A DNA stretch of 64,000 nt from Alphaproteobacteria bacterium (lineage in GTDB: Bacteria; Pseudomonadota; Alphaproteobacteria; Rhizobiales; GCA-2746425), in NCBI GenBank assembly GCA_024743215.1, contig JANSWZ010000005.1:62001-126000 (forward strand), read 5' to 3'. Both the position numbers and the translations under genes were made by a program. Shown here one piece after another: positions 38,918 to 46,688 of this stretch (the stretch's first letter is position 1; every line of letters starts with the position of its first letter). The notes under the pieces are model-generated. The model made no database searches, was not told where the DNA came from, and saw only the letters and a list, made by a program, of their open reading frames with translations.

Positions 38918-39961
38918 ATGACCCAAGATAATACGGCACGCGGACCTTTCCTGGATGAAGCCGCGCTGGAGGCGGCCCTTGCCGCGCCGGACGAAGCACT
39001 TTGCGCTGATTTGGCAAAGACCTCAGGCGATCTGATTGTGCTTGGTGCCGGTGGCAAGATGGGTCCCAGCCTTGCACGGCTTGCCCGCAATGCCATGGCA
39101 GCGGATCGAAACGTCATTGCTGTTGCACGCTTTTCTGAAAGTGGATTGCGCGACGCGCTGGGGCGCGATGGCATTGAAACCATTGCGGCTGACCTGCTCG
39201 ATCGTGATGCGGTTGCGGCCCTGCCGGATGCGGAAAATGTGATGTTCATGGCAGGCCGCAAATTCGGCTCATCCGGCGCTGAGCACCTGACCTGGGCCAT
39301 GAATGGTCTTTGCCCGGCGCTGGTCGCAGAACGTTATGCCCGTTCCCGCATCATCGCCTTTTCCACCGGTTGTGTTTATCCATTCTGGCCGGTGGATGCC
39401 CTGTCCGGGCCAACGGAAGACGTGGCTCCCAACCCTCCGCCCGGCGATTACGCCTGGTCCTGCGTTGCCCGCGAGCGCATGTTTGAACATATGAGTGTGG
39501 TTCACAACACGCCCGGGCGGCTGTTCCGACTGAACTATGCCATTGATGTGCGTTATGGCGTGCTGCACGATCTGGCGCAAAAGGTGCTGGCGGAAGAACC
39601 TATCGATGTGTCGATGGGCCATGTGACCCTGATCTGGCAGGGAGAAGCCAATGCCCGCGCCCTGCGCAGTCTGGCACAGACCACCACGCCAACCAGCCCG
39701 ATCAATGTCACGGGCGCGCATGTCATTGCCGTGCGCGACATTGTCGAAGCCTTTGCAAAACGATTTGGTAAGCCCGCAAATATTGTCGGCACGGAAGCAC
39801 CAACTGCCTGGCTGAATGATGCCAGCGCCTCAATGAAGATGTTTGGTCCTCTGGCAGTTTCTCTGGAAGATATGATTGACTGGCAGGCCGACTGGCTGAT
39901 GCGCGGTGGCAGAAGTCTGGACAAGCCGACCCATTTTGAAGCGCGTGACGGAAAGTATTAG
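38918..39961 (+). CDS. NAD-dependent epimerase/dehydratase-like protein (extended SDR), catalytic Lys replaced
   Basis: The 347-residue protein has an extended-SDR layout. It has the Rossmann loop IVLGAGGKMGPSLARLA, NVMFMAGRKFG, the FSTGCVYPF strand, PTEDVAPNPPPGDYAWS, and a C-terminal substrate domain. In this family catalysis uses YxxxK. Here the Tyr is followed by A-W-S-C, so the Lys position is Cys (Tyr-Ala-Trp-Ser-Cys). It is the first gene of the TetR-controlled operon, with GGGAGG before the ATG. A sugar-nucleotide or sugar-acid epimerase or dehydrogenase role fits the neighbours, but the missing Lys makes activity uncertain. Confidence 0.75.
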   Translation: MTQDNTARGPFLDEAALEAALAAPDEALCADLAKTSGDLIVLGAGGKMGPSLARLARNAMAADRNVIAVARFSESGLRDALGRDGIETIAADLLDRDAVAALPDAENVMFMAGRKFGSSGAEHLTWAMNGLCPALVAERYARSRIIAFSTGCVYPFWPVDALSGPTEDVAPNPPPGDYAWSCVARERMFEHMSVVHNTPGRLFRLNYAIDVRYGVLHDLAQKVLAEEPIDVSMGHVTLIWQGEANARALRSLAQTTTPTSPINVTGAHVIAVRDIVEAFAKRFGKPANIVGTEAPTAWLNDASASMKMFGPLAVSLEDMIDWQADWLMRGGRSLDKPTHFEARDGKY

Positions 39962-39977
39962 GGCCGGGACTCATCTT

Positions 39978-41039
39978 ATGAAAATCGCTGATCTTCCAAC
40001 CGATATCCGCCATATCATTGCCAAGGGCACAGCCATTCCAGCCCATCCGCTGGCACTCGATGCTGATCGGATATTGGACCGTCGACGCCAACGCGCGCTG
40101 TCGCGTTACTACATCGACGCTGGCAGCGGCGGTCTGGCTGTCGGAGTGCACACCACACAGTTTGAAATCCGAGAAGCCGGTCTTTATGCACCGGTGTTGG
40201 AACTGGCCGCGCAAACCGCCTCCGACTGGACGGATCGTCCGCTGGCCATGATTGCCGGTGTGGCCGGTAAAACCGAACAGGCGATGGCGGAAGCCAAGAC
40301 CGCGCTGGCGCTCGGCTATCACGCTGCACTTGTCAGTCCGGCGCCTTTCCGGGATGCCAGTGAAGACGAGCTGATTGCCCATTGCAGCGCCGTTGCGGAC
40401 ATCATGCCAATTATTGGCTTCTATCTGCAGCCAGCTGTCGGTGGCCGGGTCTTGTCAGTGGATTTCTGGCAAAGATTTGCTTCGCTCGACAATGTCATAG
40501 CGATCAAGATTGCGCCGTTTCATCGGCATCGGACCATTGATGTGGTGCGCGGCGTGATTGCTGCCAATGCCGAGGATCGGGTGGCGCTGTATACTGGTAA
40601 TGATGATCACATTGTCGCTGATCTGTTGCTGCCCTTTACCCATCAGCGCAAAGGTGAAGACGTGACTTTGCGCATTGTTGGCGGCCTGCTTGGCCAATGG
40701 TCGGTCTGGACCAAAGCGGCTGTTGATTTACATGCAAGCTGCCGTGCAGCCGTTCAGGCAGAGGCCGACTTGCCCGCTGAACTTTTGGCGCTGGATTCGC
40801 AAATGACCGATATCAACGCCGCTGTCTTTGATGTGGCCCATGATTTTGCGGGCGTGATTGCCGGCTGTCATGAAATTTTACGCCGGCAGGGTCTGCTCGC
40901 TGGCATCTGGTGTCTTGATCCAAACGAAACGCTCTCTCGCGGACAGGCCGAAGAACTGACCCGCATCACCCAGGACTATCCGCATCTGACCGATGATGCA
41001 TTCGTGGCCGCGCATCTGGAGCGCTGGCTGGATGATTGA
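39978..41039 (+). CDS. DapA-family (dihydrodipicolinate synthase-like) lyase/aldolase
   Basis: The 353-residue TIM-barrel protein resembles the DHDPS/N-acetylneuraminate lyase superfamily: YYIDAGSGGLAVGVHTTQF early, and a probable Schiff-base Lys at ~177 in NVIAIKIAPFHRHRT. The usual Tyr region is GFYLQPAVGG. Family members cleave or form 2-keto acids such as 2-keto-3-deoxy sugar acids. It is longer than the usual ~295 residues, with an extra C-terminal ~60. It follows the epimerase by 16 bases, so it is probably a catabolic aldolase or dehydratase of the same pathway. Confidence 0.78.
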   Translation: MKIADLPTDIRHIIAKGTAIPAHPLALDADRILDRRRQRALSRYYIDAGSGGLAVGVHTTQFEIREAGLYAPVLELAAQTASDWTDRPLAMIAGVAGKTEQAMAEAKTALALGYHAALVSPAPFRDASEDELIAHCSAVADIMPIIGFYLQPAVGGRVLSVDFWQRFASLDNVIAIKIAPFHRHRTIDVVRGVIAANAEDRVALYTGNDDHIVADLLLPFTHQRKGEDVTLRIVGGLLGQWSVWTKAAVDLHASCRAAVQAEADLPAELLALDSQMTDINAAVFDVAHDFAGVIAGCHEILRRQGLLAGIWCLDPNETLSRGQAEELTRITQDYPHLTDDAFVAAHLERWLDD

Positions 41040-41052
41040 TTAATTGACTGAT

Positions 41053-41080
41053 TGCGGGCCCCCGTATTGTGAGGGCCGCA
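41053..41080. terminator. Hairpin after the DapA-like gene
   Basis: TGCGG-GCCC and GGGC-CGCA pair (8 bp with one bulged G) around an 11-base loop, 14 bases after the DapA-like stop and just before the next promoter. No T-tract follows. It probably ends or attenuates the first transcript. Confidence 0.5.
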
Positions 41081-41083
41081 AAC

Positions 41084-41131
41084 TTGACATGGAATGAGGA
41101 CCGTTTCATTCTGCCATAACCAACTGGTTAC
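41084..41131 (+). promoter_or_regulatory. Promoter with TetR-type operator (site B)
   Basis: TTGACA (41084-41089) is followed 17 bases later by CATTCT, a weak -10. The palindrome ATAACC-AACT-GGTTAC (41116-41131) lies just downstream. It shares TAACC-N3-TGGTTACTT with site A, in the same position relative to the promoter. This indicates common control of the tctCBA transcript and the upstream epimerase transcript. Confidence 0.65.
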
Positions 41132-41188
41132 TTGCGTGCACAGCATTGCGGTATACCGGTTCCGAAATTCAACAGGAGGACATATCGC

Positions 41189-42205
41189 ATGAGCATAAAA
41201 AGCGTAACAGGTCTATTTATCGGGGCAGGTCTTGCCCTTGGCGCGGCGGCCGGAACGGCTGCAGCCATGGACTGGAAACCAGAAAAACCGATTAACATCA
41301 TTGTGCCCTGGTCAGCCGGTGGTTCGACCGATCAGGTAACCCGCGTTGTGGCTGCTGAATTGGAAAAAGCACTTGGCGCAACCGTTGTCGTTCAGAACCA
41401 GCCCGGTGCATCCGGCTCGATCGGTTCCAAAAGCGCGCTTGAGTCAGAGCCCGACGGTTACACATGGACAGCCGGTGCGGCGCAGGATCTTGGCACCTAC
41501 AAGGTTCTGGGCATGCTGGACACATCGATTGGCGACTGGAACCTTTATCTCGACGTTGCCAATGTGGCGGTGATCGGCGTGAATGCGGATTCGCCCTATC
41601 AGACAATGGATGATTTCCTGAAAGCCATGAAGGATGATCCCAATGCCATCTCCGTGGCAACGGCTGGCCTCAATTCCGGCGGTCACAATGCCATGGAAGC
41701 GTTGAAATCTGCTGCCGGTGGTGGTTACAAGCACGTCACCTATGATGGTGGTAACCCTGCGGTCATCGCAACTGTTTCCGGTGAAACTGTTGCCACAACA
41801 CAGCTGGCTGTGGAACAGGCTGAAATGATCCGCGCCAAACGCATTCGCCCATTGGCTGTCCTGAATGGCGAGCCGCTTGTTCTGGAAGGCTATGGCGAAA
41901 TTCCGCCGATCACGGATTTCGTGGAAGGTGTGCCAATTGCACCAAACTATTTCGGCGTGTTTGTACCTGGCACAGCTCCGGCTGAAGTCGTGGCAGCCCT
42001 TGATAAGGTCTGGGCCGACACCATCGCCAACAGTCAGGCGTTGAAAGACTACGCTGCCGGTCGCGGTGCCGTGTTCGCACCCTTCTATGGTGAAGATGCA
42101 CAAAAGCGCGTCCTGCCTGCCATCCAGAACAATGCCTATCTGTTGTTTGATGCTGGCAAAGCAAAAGTCGATCCTGCTACTGTTGGTATCGAACGCATGA
42201 AATAA
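41189..42205 (+). CDS. TTT-family periplasmic solute-binding protein (TctC-like), system 2
   Basis: The 338-residue protein has a signal peptide (SIKSVTGLFIGAGLALGAAA region), then the TctC motifs INIIVPWSAGGSTDQVTRVV and TVVVQNQPGASGSIGSKSAL. AGGAGGA eight bases before the ATG fixes the start. It binds a carboxylate ligand in the periplasm for the membrane subunits encoded downstream. A GC-rich hairpin separates it from tctB, as expected where the binding protein is made in excess. Confidence 0.9.
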   Translation: MSIKSVTGLFIGAGLALGAAAGTAAAMDWKPEKPINIIVPWSAGGSTDQVTRVVAAELEKALGATVVVQNQPGASGSIGSKSALESEPDGYTWTAGAAQDLGTYKVLGMLDTSIGDWNLYLDVANVAVIGVNADSPYQTMDDFLKAMKDDPNAISVATAGLNSGGHNAMEALKSAAGGGYKHVTYDGGNPAVIATVSGETVATTQLAVEQAEMIRAKRIRPLAVLNGEPLVLEGYGEIPPITDFVEGVPIAPNYFGVFVPGTAPAEVVAALDKVWADTIANSQALKDYAAGRGAVFAPFYGEDAQKRVLPAIQNNAYLLFDAGKAKVDPATVGIERMK

Positions 42206-42227
42206 GCCTTTTTCAAAGGCAGATATG

Positions 42228-42258
42228 CCCCGGCGGGTTTCTGAGAATTCCGCCGGGG
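42228..42258 (+). promoter_or_regulatory. Intercistronic hairpin between tctC and tctB
   Basis: CCCCGGCGG and CCGCCGGGG form a perfect 9-bp stem around a 13-base loop. There is no T-run after it. Such stems downstream of binding-protein genes protect the upstream mRNA and partly block read-through, which raises the binding-protein to permease ratio. Confidence 0.6.
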
Positions 42259-42288
42259 TCATTGTCGCAGCGGAGGTCTATCGGCACT

Positions 42289-42837
42289 ATGGTCGATGAT
42301 ACTGGCGTAACAGTTGCAGAAGCTTCGCCACCTTCTGATCAGCCCACAAGAGCAGATGCCTTGATGGGCATTGTTTTTGTCTTTTTCGGACTGATCATCA
42401 CATTCGAGGCATGGCGTATGCCGCGCATGGAAGAGTTCGGCTCCAACATCTGGTCGGCACCAGGTGTCGTTCCCGGCATGATTGGCATCTGCCTGACCTT
42501 GATGGGCTTCTTCCTGTTCATGCGCTCCCGGCAGGCGCTGAACATTGCACCGCCCAAGGGTGAGCCCGGCTCCAGGCTACGTGTGCTGATTACACTGGGG
42601 CTTTGCTTCGGTTTTGCCTTTGTCGCTGTAGGGCTGATTCCCTTCGTTCTGGCCGCTTTTCTGTTTCTGTTTTCCTTCATCATGATCTTTGATCTGCAGG
42701 ACCGCCGCGTCGAAGGCAAACCGCTGACCGGCAATGCTCTTGTCAAACGTATCGCGCTTGCTTTCACCGTAGCTGCGGTCGCTGCATGGACCATCACCAC
42801 CGTCTTTGAAGACGTTTTCTTTGTGCGCCTGCCATGA
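42289..42837 (+). CDS. TTT-family small membrane subunit (TctB-like), system 2
   Basis: The ~182-residue protein has four hydrophobic helices (ALMGIVFVFFGLIITFEAW, PGMIGICLTLMGFFLFM, VLITLGLCFGFAFVAVGLI, and the last near the C-terminus), as in TctB proteins. The start is an ATG; GGAGG lies 12 bases upstream, rather far, and a TTG nine codons earlier is an alternative. The stop overlaps the tctA start by four bases. Confidence 0.82.
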   Translation: MVDDTGVTVAEASPPSDQPTRADALMGIVFVFFGLIITFEAWRMPRMEEFGSNIWSAPGVVPGMIGICLTLMGFFLFMRSRQALNIAPPKGEPGSRLRVLITLGLCFGFAFVAVGLIPFVLAAFLFLFSFIMIFDLQDRRVEGKPLTGNALVKRIALAFTVAAVAAWTITTVFEDVFFVRLP

Positions 42838-44363
42838 GCGGACTTGGTTTTTTCATCGATGCGCTGGGTGGTTTTCTGACCAGTCCGATGACGCTGTTCA
42901 ATGTGGCCTGGGCCACATTTCTCGGCATTCTTGTCGGCTCCCTCCCGGGCCTGACCGCCACACTTGGCATTGCCCTTCTGACCACGCTGACATTTCGCAT
43001 GGACGGGACACAGGCAATCCTGATCCTGATCTGCATGTATGTGGGGGCGATTTATGGCGGCTCGCGCTCTGCCATTCTGCTCAACATTCCCGGAACGCCT
43101 GCCAATGCGGCCACGGCCCTTGATGGGTTCCCGCTGGCGCGGTCCGGCAAGGCCGGAAAGGCCATGGGCATTGCCACGGCCGGTTCGTTTGCCGGCGGAT
43201 TGATCGGCATGCTGGCGCTGGCATTGGTGGCCCCCGTCCTGGGTGATTTTGCCCTGTCCTTCGGCTCATACGAGTTTTTCTGGCTGGCGCTGTTCGGCGT
43301 GTTGATTTCCGGGCAGATCACGACTACAGGCGATGCACTGAAGGGTTGGATTGCAGGCTTTATCGGCCTGTTCGTGGCCATGATCGGACAGGAAGGCATT
43401 CATTCCTATCAACGCTTTTCCTATGGCTCGTCTGACCTGTCAGGCGGCATAGGATTGCTGCCTGCGCTGGTGGGTGCCTTCGGTTTTGCGGAAATTCTGA
43501 CTGTCATGAAAGCACGCGGCTTTCAATCGGTGCGCGATGCCTCTGACCGGATACTGCCACGCATGGGTGATGTATGGCGCCACAAACGCACCATTGTCCG
43601 CTCCGGTCTCATTGGTACTTTCATGGGGCTGTTGCCCGGCGTGGGTGAAGATATGGGGGCCTGGATGTCCTATGCCGCCGCCAAACGCGCCAGCAAGGTG
43701 AAGGAAACCTTTGGCAAGGGCTCTCTCGATGGCTTGATGGCAGCGGAAACCGGCAATAATGCCGCGGTTCCAGGCGCCATTATTCCGGTCCTTACGCTGG
43801 CCGTTCCCGGCTCCGCACCGGCCGCCGTGTTGCTGGCCGCCATGTTCATTCATGGCATCCGGCCCGGACCCATGATCATGATCGAGTTTCCGTCCTTTGT
43901 GTTTGAAGTGGTGGCGATGGTCGCCATGGCCATGTTTGCCATGCTCATCATCGGCCTAATGCTGACCCGTCCGCTGTTGATGGTTCTGGCCGTGCCGCGC
44001 GCCTATCTGATGCCGCTGATCTTTACGCTTTGCACCATTGGCTCCTTTGCCATTGCCGGGCGCATTTTTGACATTTACGTCATGCTGGCCTTCGGCCTTA
44101 TTGGCTTTGCCTTGCGGGAAATGAAGTATCCCATGGCACCGCTGGTGCTGGGCATTGTGCTGGGTGATTTGCTGGACAAGAGTTTCCGGCGGGGTATGAC
44201 CTTGTCTGACGGTGATTTTGTGGCCTTTCTCACCCGGCCCATCTCGGCCTTTCTGGCACTTGCCTGCCTGTTGATGTTGCTGGGTGCAATCCCACCTGTA
44301 CGCCGCCGCGTGACTGCGCTCTTCAGCTCCCTGCGGAAAAAGCCATCCGAGACACCCCAATGA
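42834..44363 (+). CDS. TTT-family large membrane subunit (TctA-like), system 2
   Basis: The 509-residue protein has LGILVGSLPGLTATLGIALL, AILLNIPGTPANAATALDG, GLLPGVGEDMGAWMSYAAA and AAETGNNAAVPGAIIPVL. These are the two pseudo-repeats with Pro-Gly loops and the conserved ETGNNA motif of TctA. About a dozen membrane segments are visible. It is translationally coupled to tctB and is followed 10 bases later by the sugar isomerase gene, so transport and catabolism are in one operon. Confidence 0.9.
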   Translation: MSGLGFFIDALGGFLTSPMTLFNVAWATFLGILVGSLPGLTATLGIALLTTLTFRMDGTQAILILICMYVGAIYGGSRSAILLNIPGTPANAATALDGFPLARSGKAGKAMGIATAGSFAGGLIGMLALALVAPVLGDFALSFGSYEFFWLALFGVLISGQITTTGDALKGWIAGFIGLFVAMIGQEGIHSYQRFSYGSSDLSGGIGLLPALVGAFGFAEILTVMKARGFQSVRDASDRILPRMGDVWRHKRTIVRSGLIGTFMGLLPGVGEDMGAWMSYAAAKRASKVKETFGKGSLDGLMAAETGNNAAVPGAIIPVLTLAVPGSAPAAVLLAAMFIHGIRPGPMIMIEFPSFVFEVVAMVAMAMFAMLIIGLMLTRPLLMVLAVPRAYLMPLIFTLCTIGSFAIAGRIFDIYVMLAFGLIGFALREMKYPMAPLVLGIVLGDLLDKSFRRGMTLSDGDFVAFLTRPISAFLALACLLMLLGAIPPVRRRVTALFSSLRKKPSETPQ

Positions 44364-44373
44364 AGGTTTCGCC

Positions 44374-45219
44374 ATGAAAATCTCCCTCTGCAATGAAGTC
44401 ATCCGCGAGTGGGAGATTGACCGACAAGCTGGCTTCGCAGCCGAACTTGGTTATGACGGTCTGGAAATTGCACCCTTTACACTGAACGCACATGGCCCAT
44501 CAGCCTTGGATGCAGATGCCCTGGCCAAAATTCGCAGCACAGTTGAAGCCGAAGGCATTTCTGTTTCCGGGCTGCACTGGTTGCTGGTGGCGCCGGACGG
44601 ACTGTCAATCACGGAAGCTGACCCGGCGACGCAGCAGCGCACGAAACAGACCATTGATGCCCTTGTCTCGATGTGTGCAGCGCTTGGGGGCAGCTATCTC
44701 ATTCACGGCTCTCCTGCGCAACGGGTTTTGCCCGATCGCGGCACTGAGGCGGCCAGAGCCCGGGCGCTTGACCATTTCCGACACGCTGCCAACGCGGCAA
44801 ATTCTGCAAAAGTTCATTATCTGGTTGAACCCTTGTCCAGCGCTCAAACCGCCTATGTGAACACGCTGGCAGATGCCGCGGCCATCGTGAGCGCAGTCGA
44901 TCAGCCCTATTTTTCGGCCATGATTGATTGTTGTTCTGCGGCACAAGCGGAGAGCACATCAATTCCCGATCTGCTGTCACAGCATTTGCCAGGTGGTCTC
45001 ATTCGCCACGTACATTTCAACGATCCCAATCTGCGCGGGCCAGGACAGGGCGACCTTGATTTTCTGCCAATTGTAGAACGGCTTCTTGAGCTGAATTATG
45101 ATGGCTGGATTGGTGTTGAACCCTTTGACTATGTTCCAGATGGCCCTGCCTCTGCCGCCCGTGCCATCGGCACCATAAGAGCACTTGAAGAGGCCGCGAA
45201 AACGAGAAACGCATCATGA
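44374..45219 (+). CDS. Xylose-isomerase-like TIM-barrel sugar isomerase/epimerase
   Basis: The 281-residue protein starts MKISLCNEVIREWEIDRQ and has the AP-endonuclease-2/xylose-isomerase-like fold features: AAELGYDGLEIAPFTL, VSGLHWLLVAP, SYLIHGSPAQRV, VHYLVEPLS with a metal-ligand Glu, AMIDCCSAAQ, IRHVHFNDPN and WIGVEPFDY. Family members isomerise or epimerise sugars and keto-sugar acids using a divalent metal. Its stop overlaps the next start as ATGA. The role in this pathway is inferred from the operon. Confidence 0.85.
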   Translation: MKISLCNEVIREWEIDRQAGFAAELGYDGLEIAPFTLNAHGPSALDADALAKIRSTVEAEGISVSGLHWLLVAPDGLSITEADPATQQRTKQTIDALVSMCAALGGSYLIHGSPAQRVLPDRGTEAARARALDHFRHAANAANSAKVHYLVEPLSSAQTAYVNTLADAAAIVSAVDQPYFSAMIDCCSAAQAESTSIPDLLSQHLPGGLIRHVHFNDPNLRGPGQGDLDFLPIVERLLELNYDGWIGVEPFDYVPDGPASAARAIGTIRALEEAAKTRNAS

Positions 45220-46643
45220 GTGACCAAACCCCATCCATCGAATTACGTTCCGTTGAATTGTTTGAACGCCCGGTCACCTTGCGCCTGCCTTTCAAGTTTG
45301 GCGCGGTTACACTCACCGCGACACCGCAGCTTTTTGTCCGGGCGCGGGTTGCCTGCAATGGGGTCGAGGAAACCGGCGTCGCAGCAGAGCTTCTGGCCCC
45401 CAAATGGTTCGACAAGAATCCGGACCTTTCGAACGAAGACAATTTCGAGCAATTGCGCACCTCCATGAGACTTGCGGCCAATCGCTATCAGCAGGCCGGG
45501 CTTTTCCCCTCTGCCTTTGCGCTTCATGCGGCATCGCAGGCCGGTCATTTTGCAGCCTGCGCCAAGCGCGATCTGAACGGGCTGATTGCGTCCTATGGCA
45601 CCGCGCTGATGGACCGTGCTGTGCTGGATGCGCTCTGCCGCTCTCAAGGCGTTTCCGTGTTTCAGGCCGTGCAGAATAATCTGCCCGGTATCGATGCCAC
45701 GACAACCCCGGATCTGTATGGCGTCGATATTGCCAGTCATCTGAAGACACTGTCTGTACCCGAGCGGATTGCCATCCGGCATACGGTCGGAATGGCCGAT
45801 GCGATTGTAGAAACGGATTTAACCAAACGCATCAATGATGGCCTTCCGGAAAGTCTGGAAGCTGTCATTGCGGTGTATGGTCAGCGCTATTTCAAACTGA
45901 AAGTCAGCGGTGATACCAAGGCGGATATCGACCGCCTCAGCCGGATTGCGGCCTTGCTGGACGGGAGCGGAGCGCCGTATCAGGTCAGCCTTGACGGCAA
46001 TGAACAATTTGCCGATGCGGATGCGGTCGTGGACTGGATCGATGCGGTTGAGAACACGCCACAATTGGCAAAGCTGTGGGCAGCTACGCTCTATCTGGAA
46101 CAGCCCATTGCCCGTGCCAAAGCCCTGGGAAAACCGGTCCACGCGATTGCCGCCCATAAGCCGGTCGCGGTGGATGAATCCGATTCACATATCGGCATTT
46201 TCCCGGTTGCCCGTGCGCTTGGTTATCGCGGCATGTCCTCCAAATCCTGCAAGGGATTCTACAAGGCCATCCTGAATGCCGTGCGTGTACGCCACTGGAA
46301 TGCGTCTGAAGGCAGAAATGATCATTTCATGATTGCAGAAGACCTGACCACGATGCCCGGTATTTCCAGTCAACAGGATTTCGCGCTCGCAGCCCTGATC
46401 GGGGCAACCCATGTGGAGCGCAACGGCTATCACTATATTCACGGCTTTGGCGAAGCGCCCTTATCCGAGCAACAGCGCTATGCCGCTGCCCATGAAGACC
46501 TTTACACCACCGATGCAGATGGGCGCGTCCGGCTCAGGATTGAAGAGGGCTCTGTGTCGCTGAAATCACTTTCCGTTCCAGGGCTTGCTGTCGCAACCCA
46601 TCCGGACTGGGAATCCCTGAGCCGGCTTACCGACGGCCTTTGA
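45216..46643 (+). CDS. Enolase-superfamily (mandelate racemase-like) enzyme
   Basis: The 475-residue protein has an N-terminal capping domain and a TIM barrel. The barrel carries candidate catalytic residues: K227/K229 in YFKLKVSG, D260 with N262 and E263 in SLDGNEQF, E295 in LYLEQPIA, D320/E321 in VAVDESDSH and K343 in GMSSKSCKG. This matches the superfamily pattern of metal ligands and general bases that abstract the alpha proton of a carboxylate. Sugar-acid dehydratases and lactone-forming enzymes belong here. It is the last gene of the TetR-controlled operon and longer than the typical ~370-400 residues. Confidence 0.8.
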   Translation: MSDQTPSIELRSVELFERPVTLRLPFKFGAVTLTATPQLFVRARVACNGVEETGVAAELLAPKWFDKNPDLSNEDNFEQLRTSMRLAANRYQQAGLFPSAFALHAASQAGHFAACAKRDLNGLIASYGTALMDRAVLDALCRSQGVSVFQAVQNNLPGIDATTTPDLYGVDIASHLKTLSVPERIAIRHTVGMADAIVETDLTKRINDGLPESLEAVIAVYGQRYFKLKVSGDTKADIDRLSRIAALLDGSGAPYQVSLDGNEQFADADAVVDWIDAVENTPQLAKLWAATLYLEQPIARAKALGKPVHAIAAHKPVAVDESDSHIGIFPVARALGYRGMSSKSCKGFYKAILNAVRVRHWNASEGRNDHFMIAEDLTTMPGISSQQDFALAALIGATHVERNGYHYIHGFGEAPLSEQQRYAAAHEDLYTTDADGRVRLRIEEGSVSLKSLSVPGLAVATHPDWESLSRLTDGL

Positions 46644-46688
46644 GAAAGCGCTCTCAGTGACGCACTCATCGACCCCACATATAAAGCT

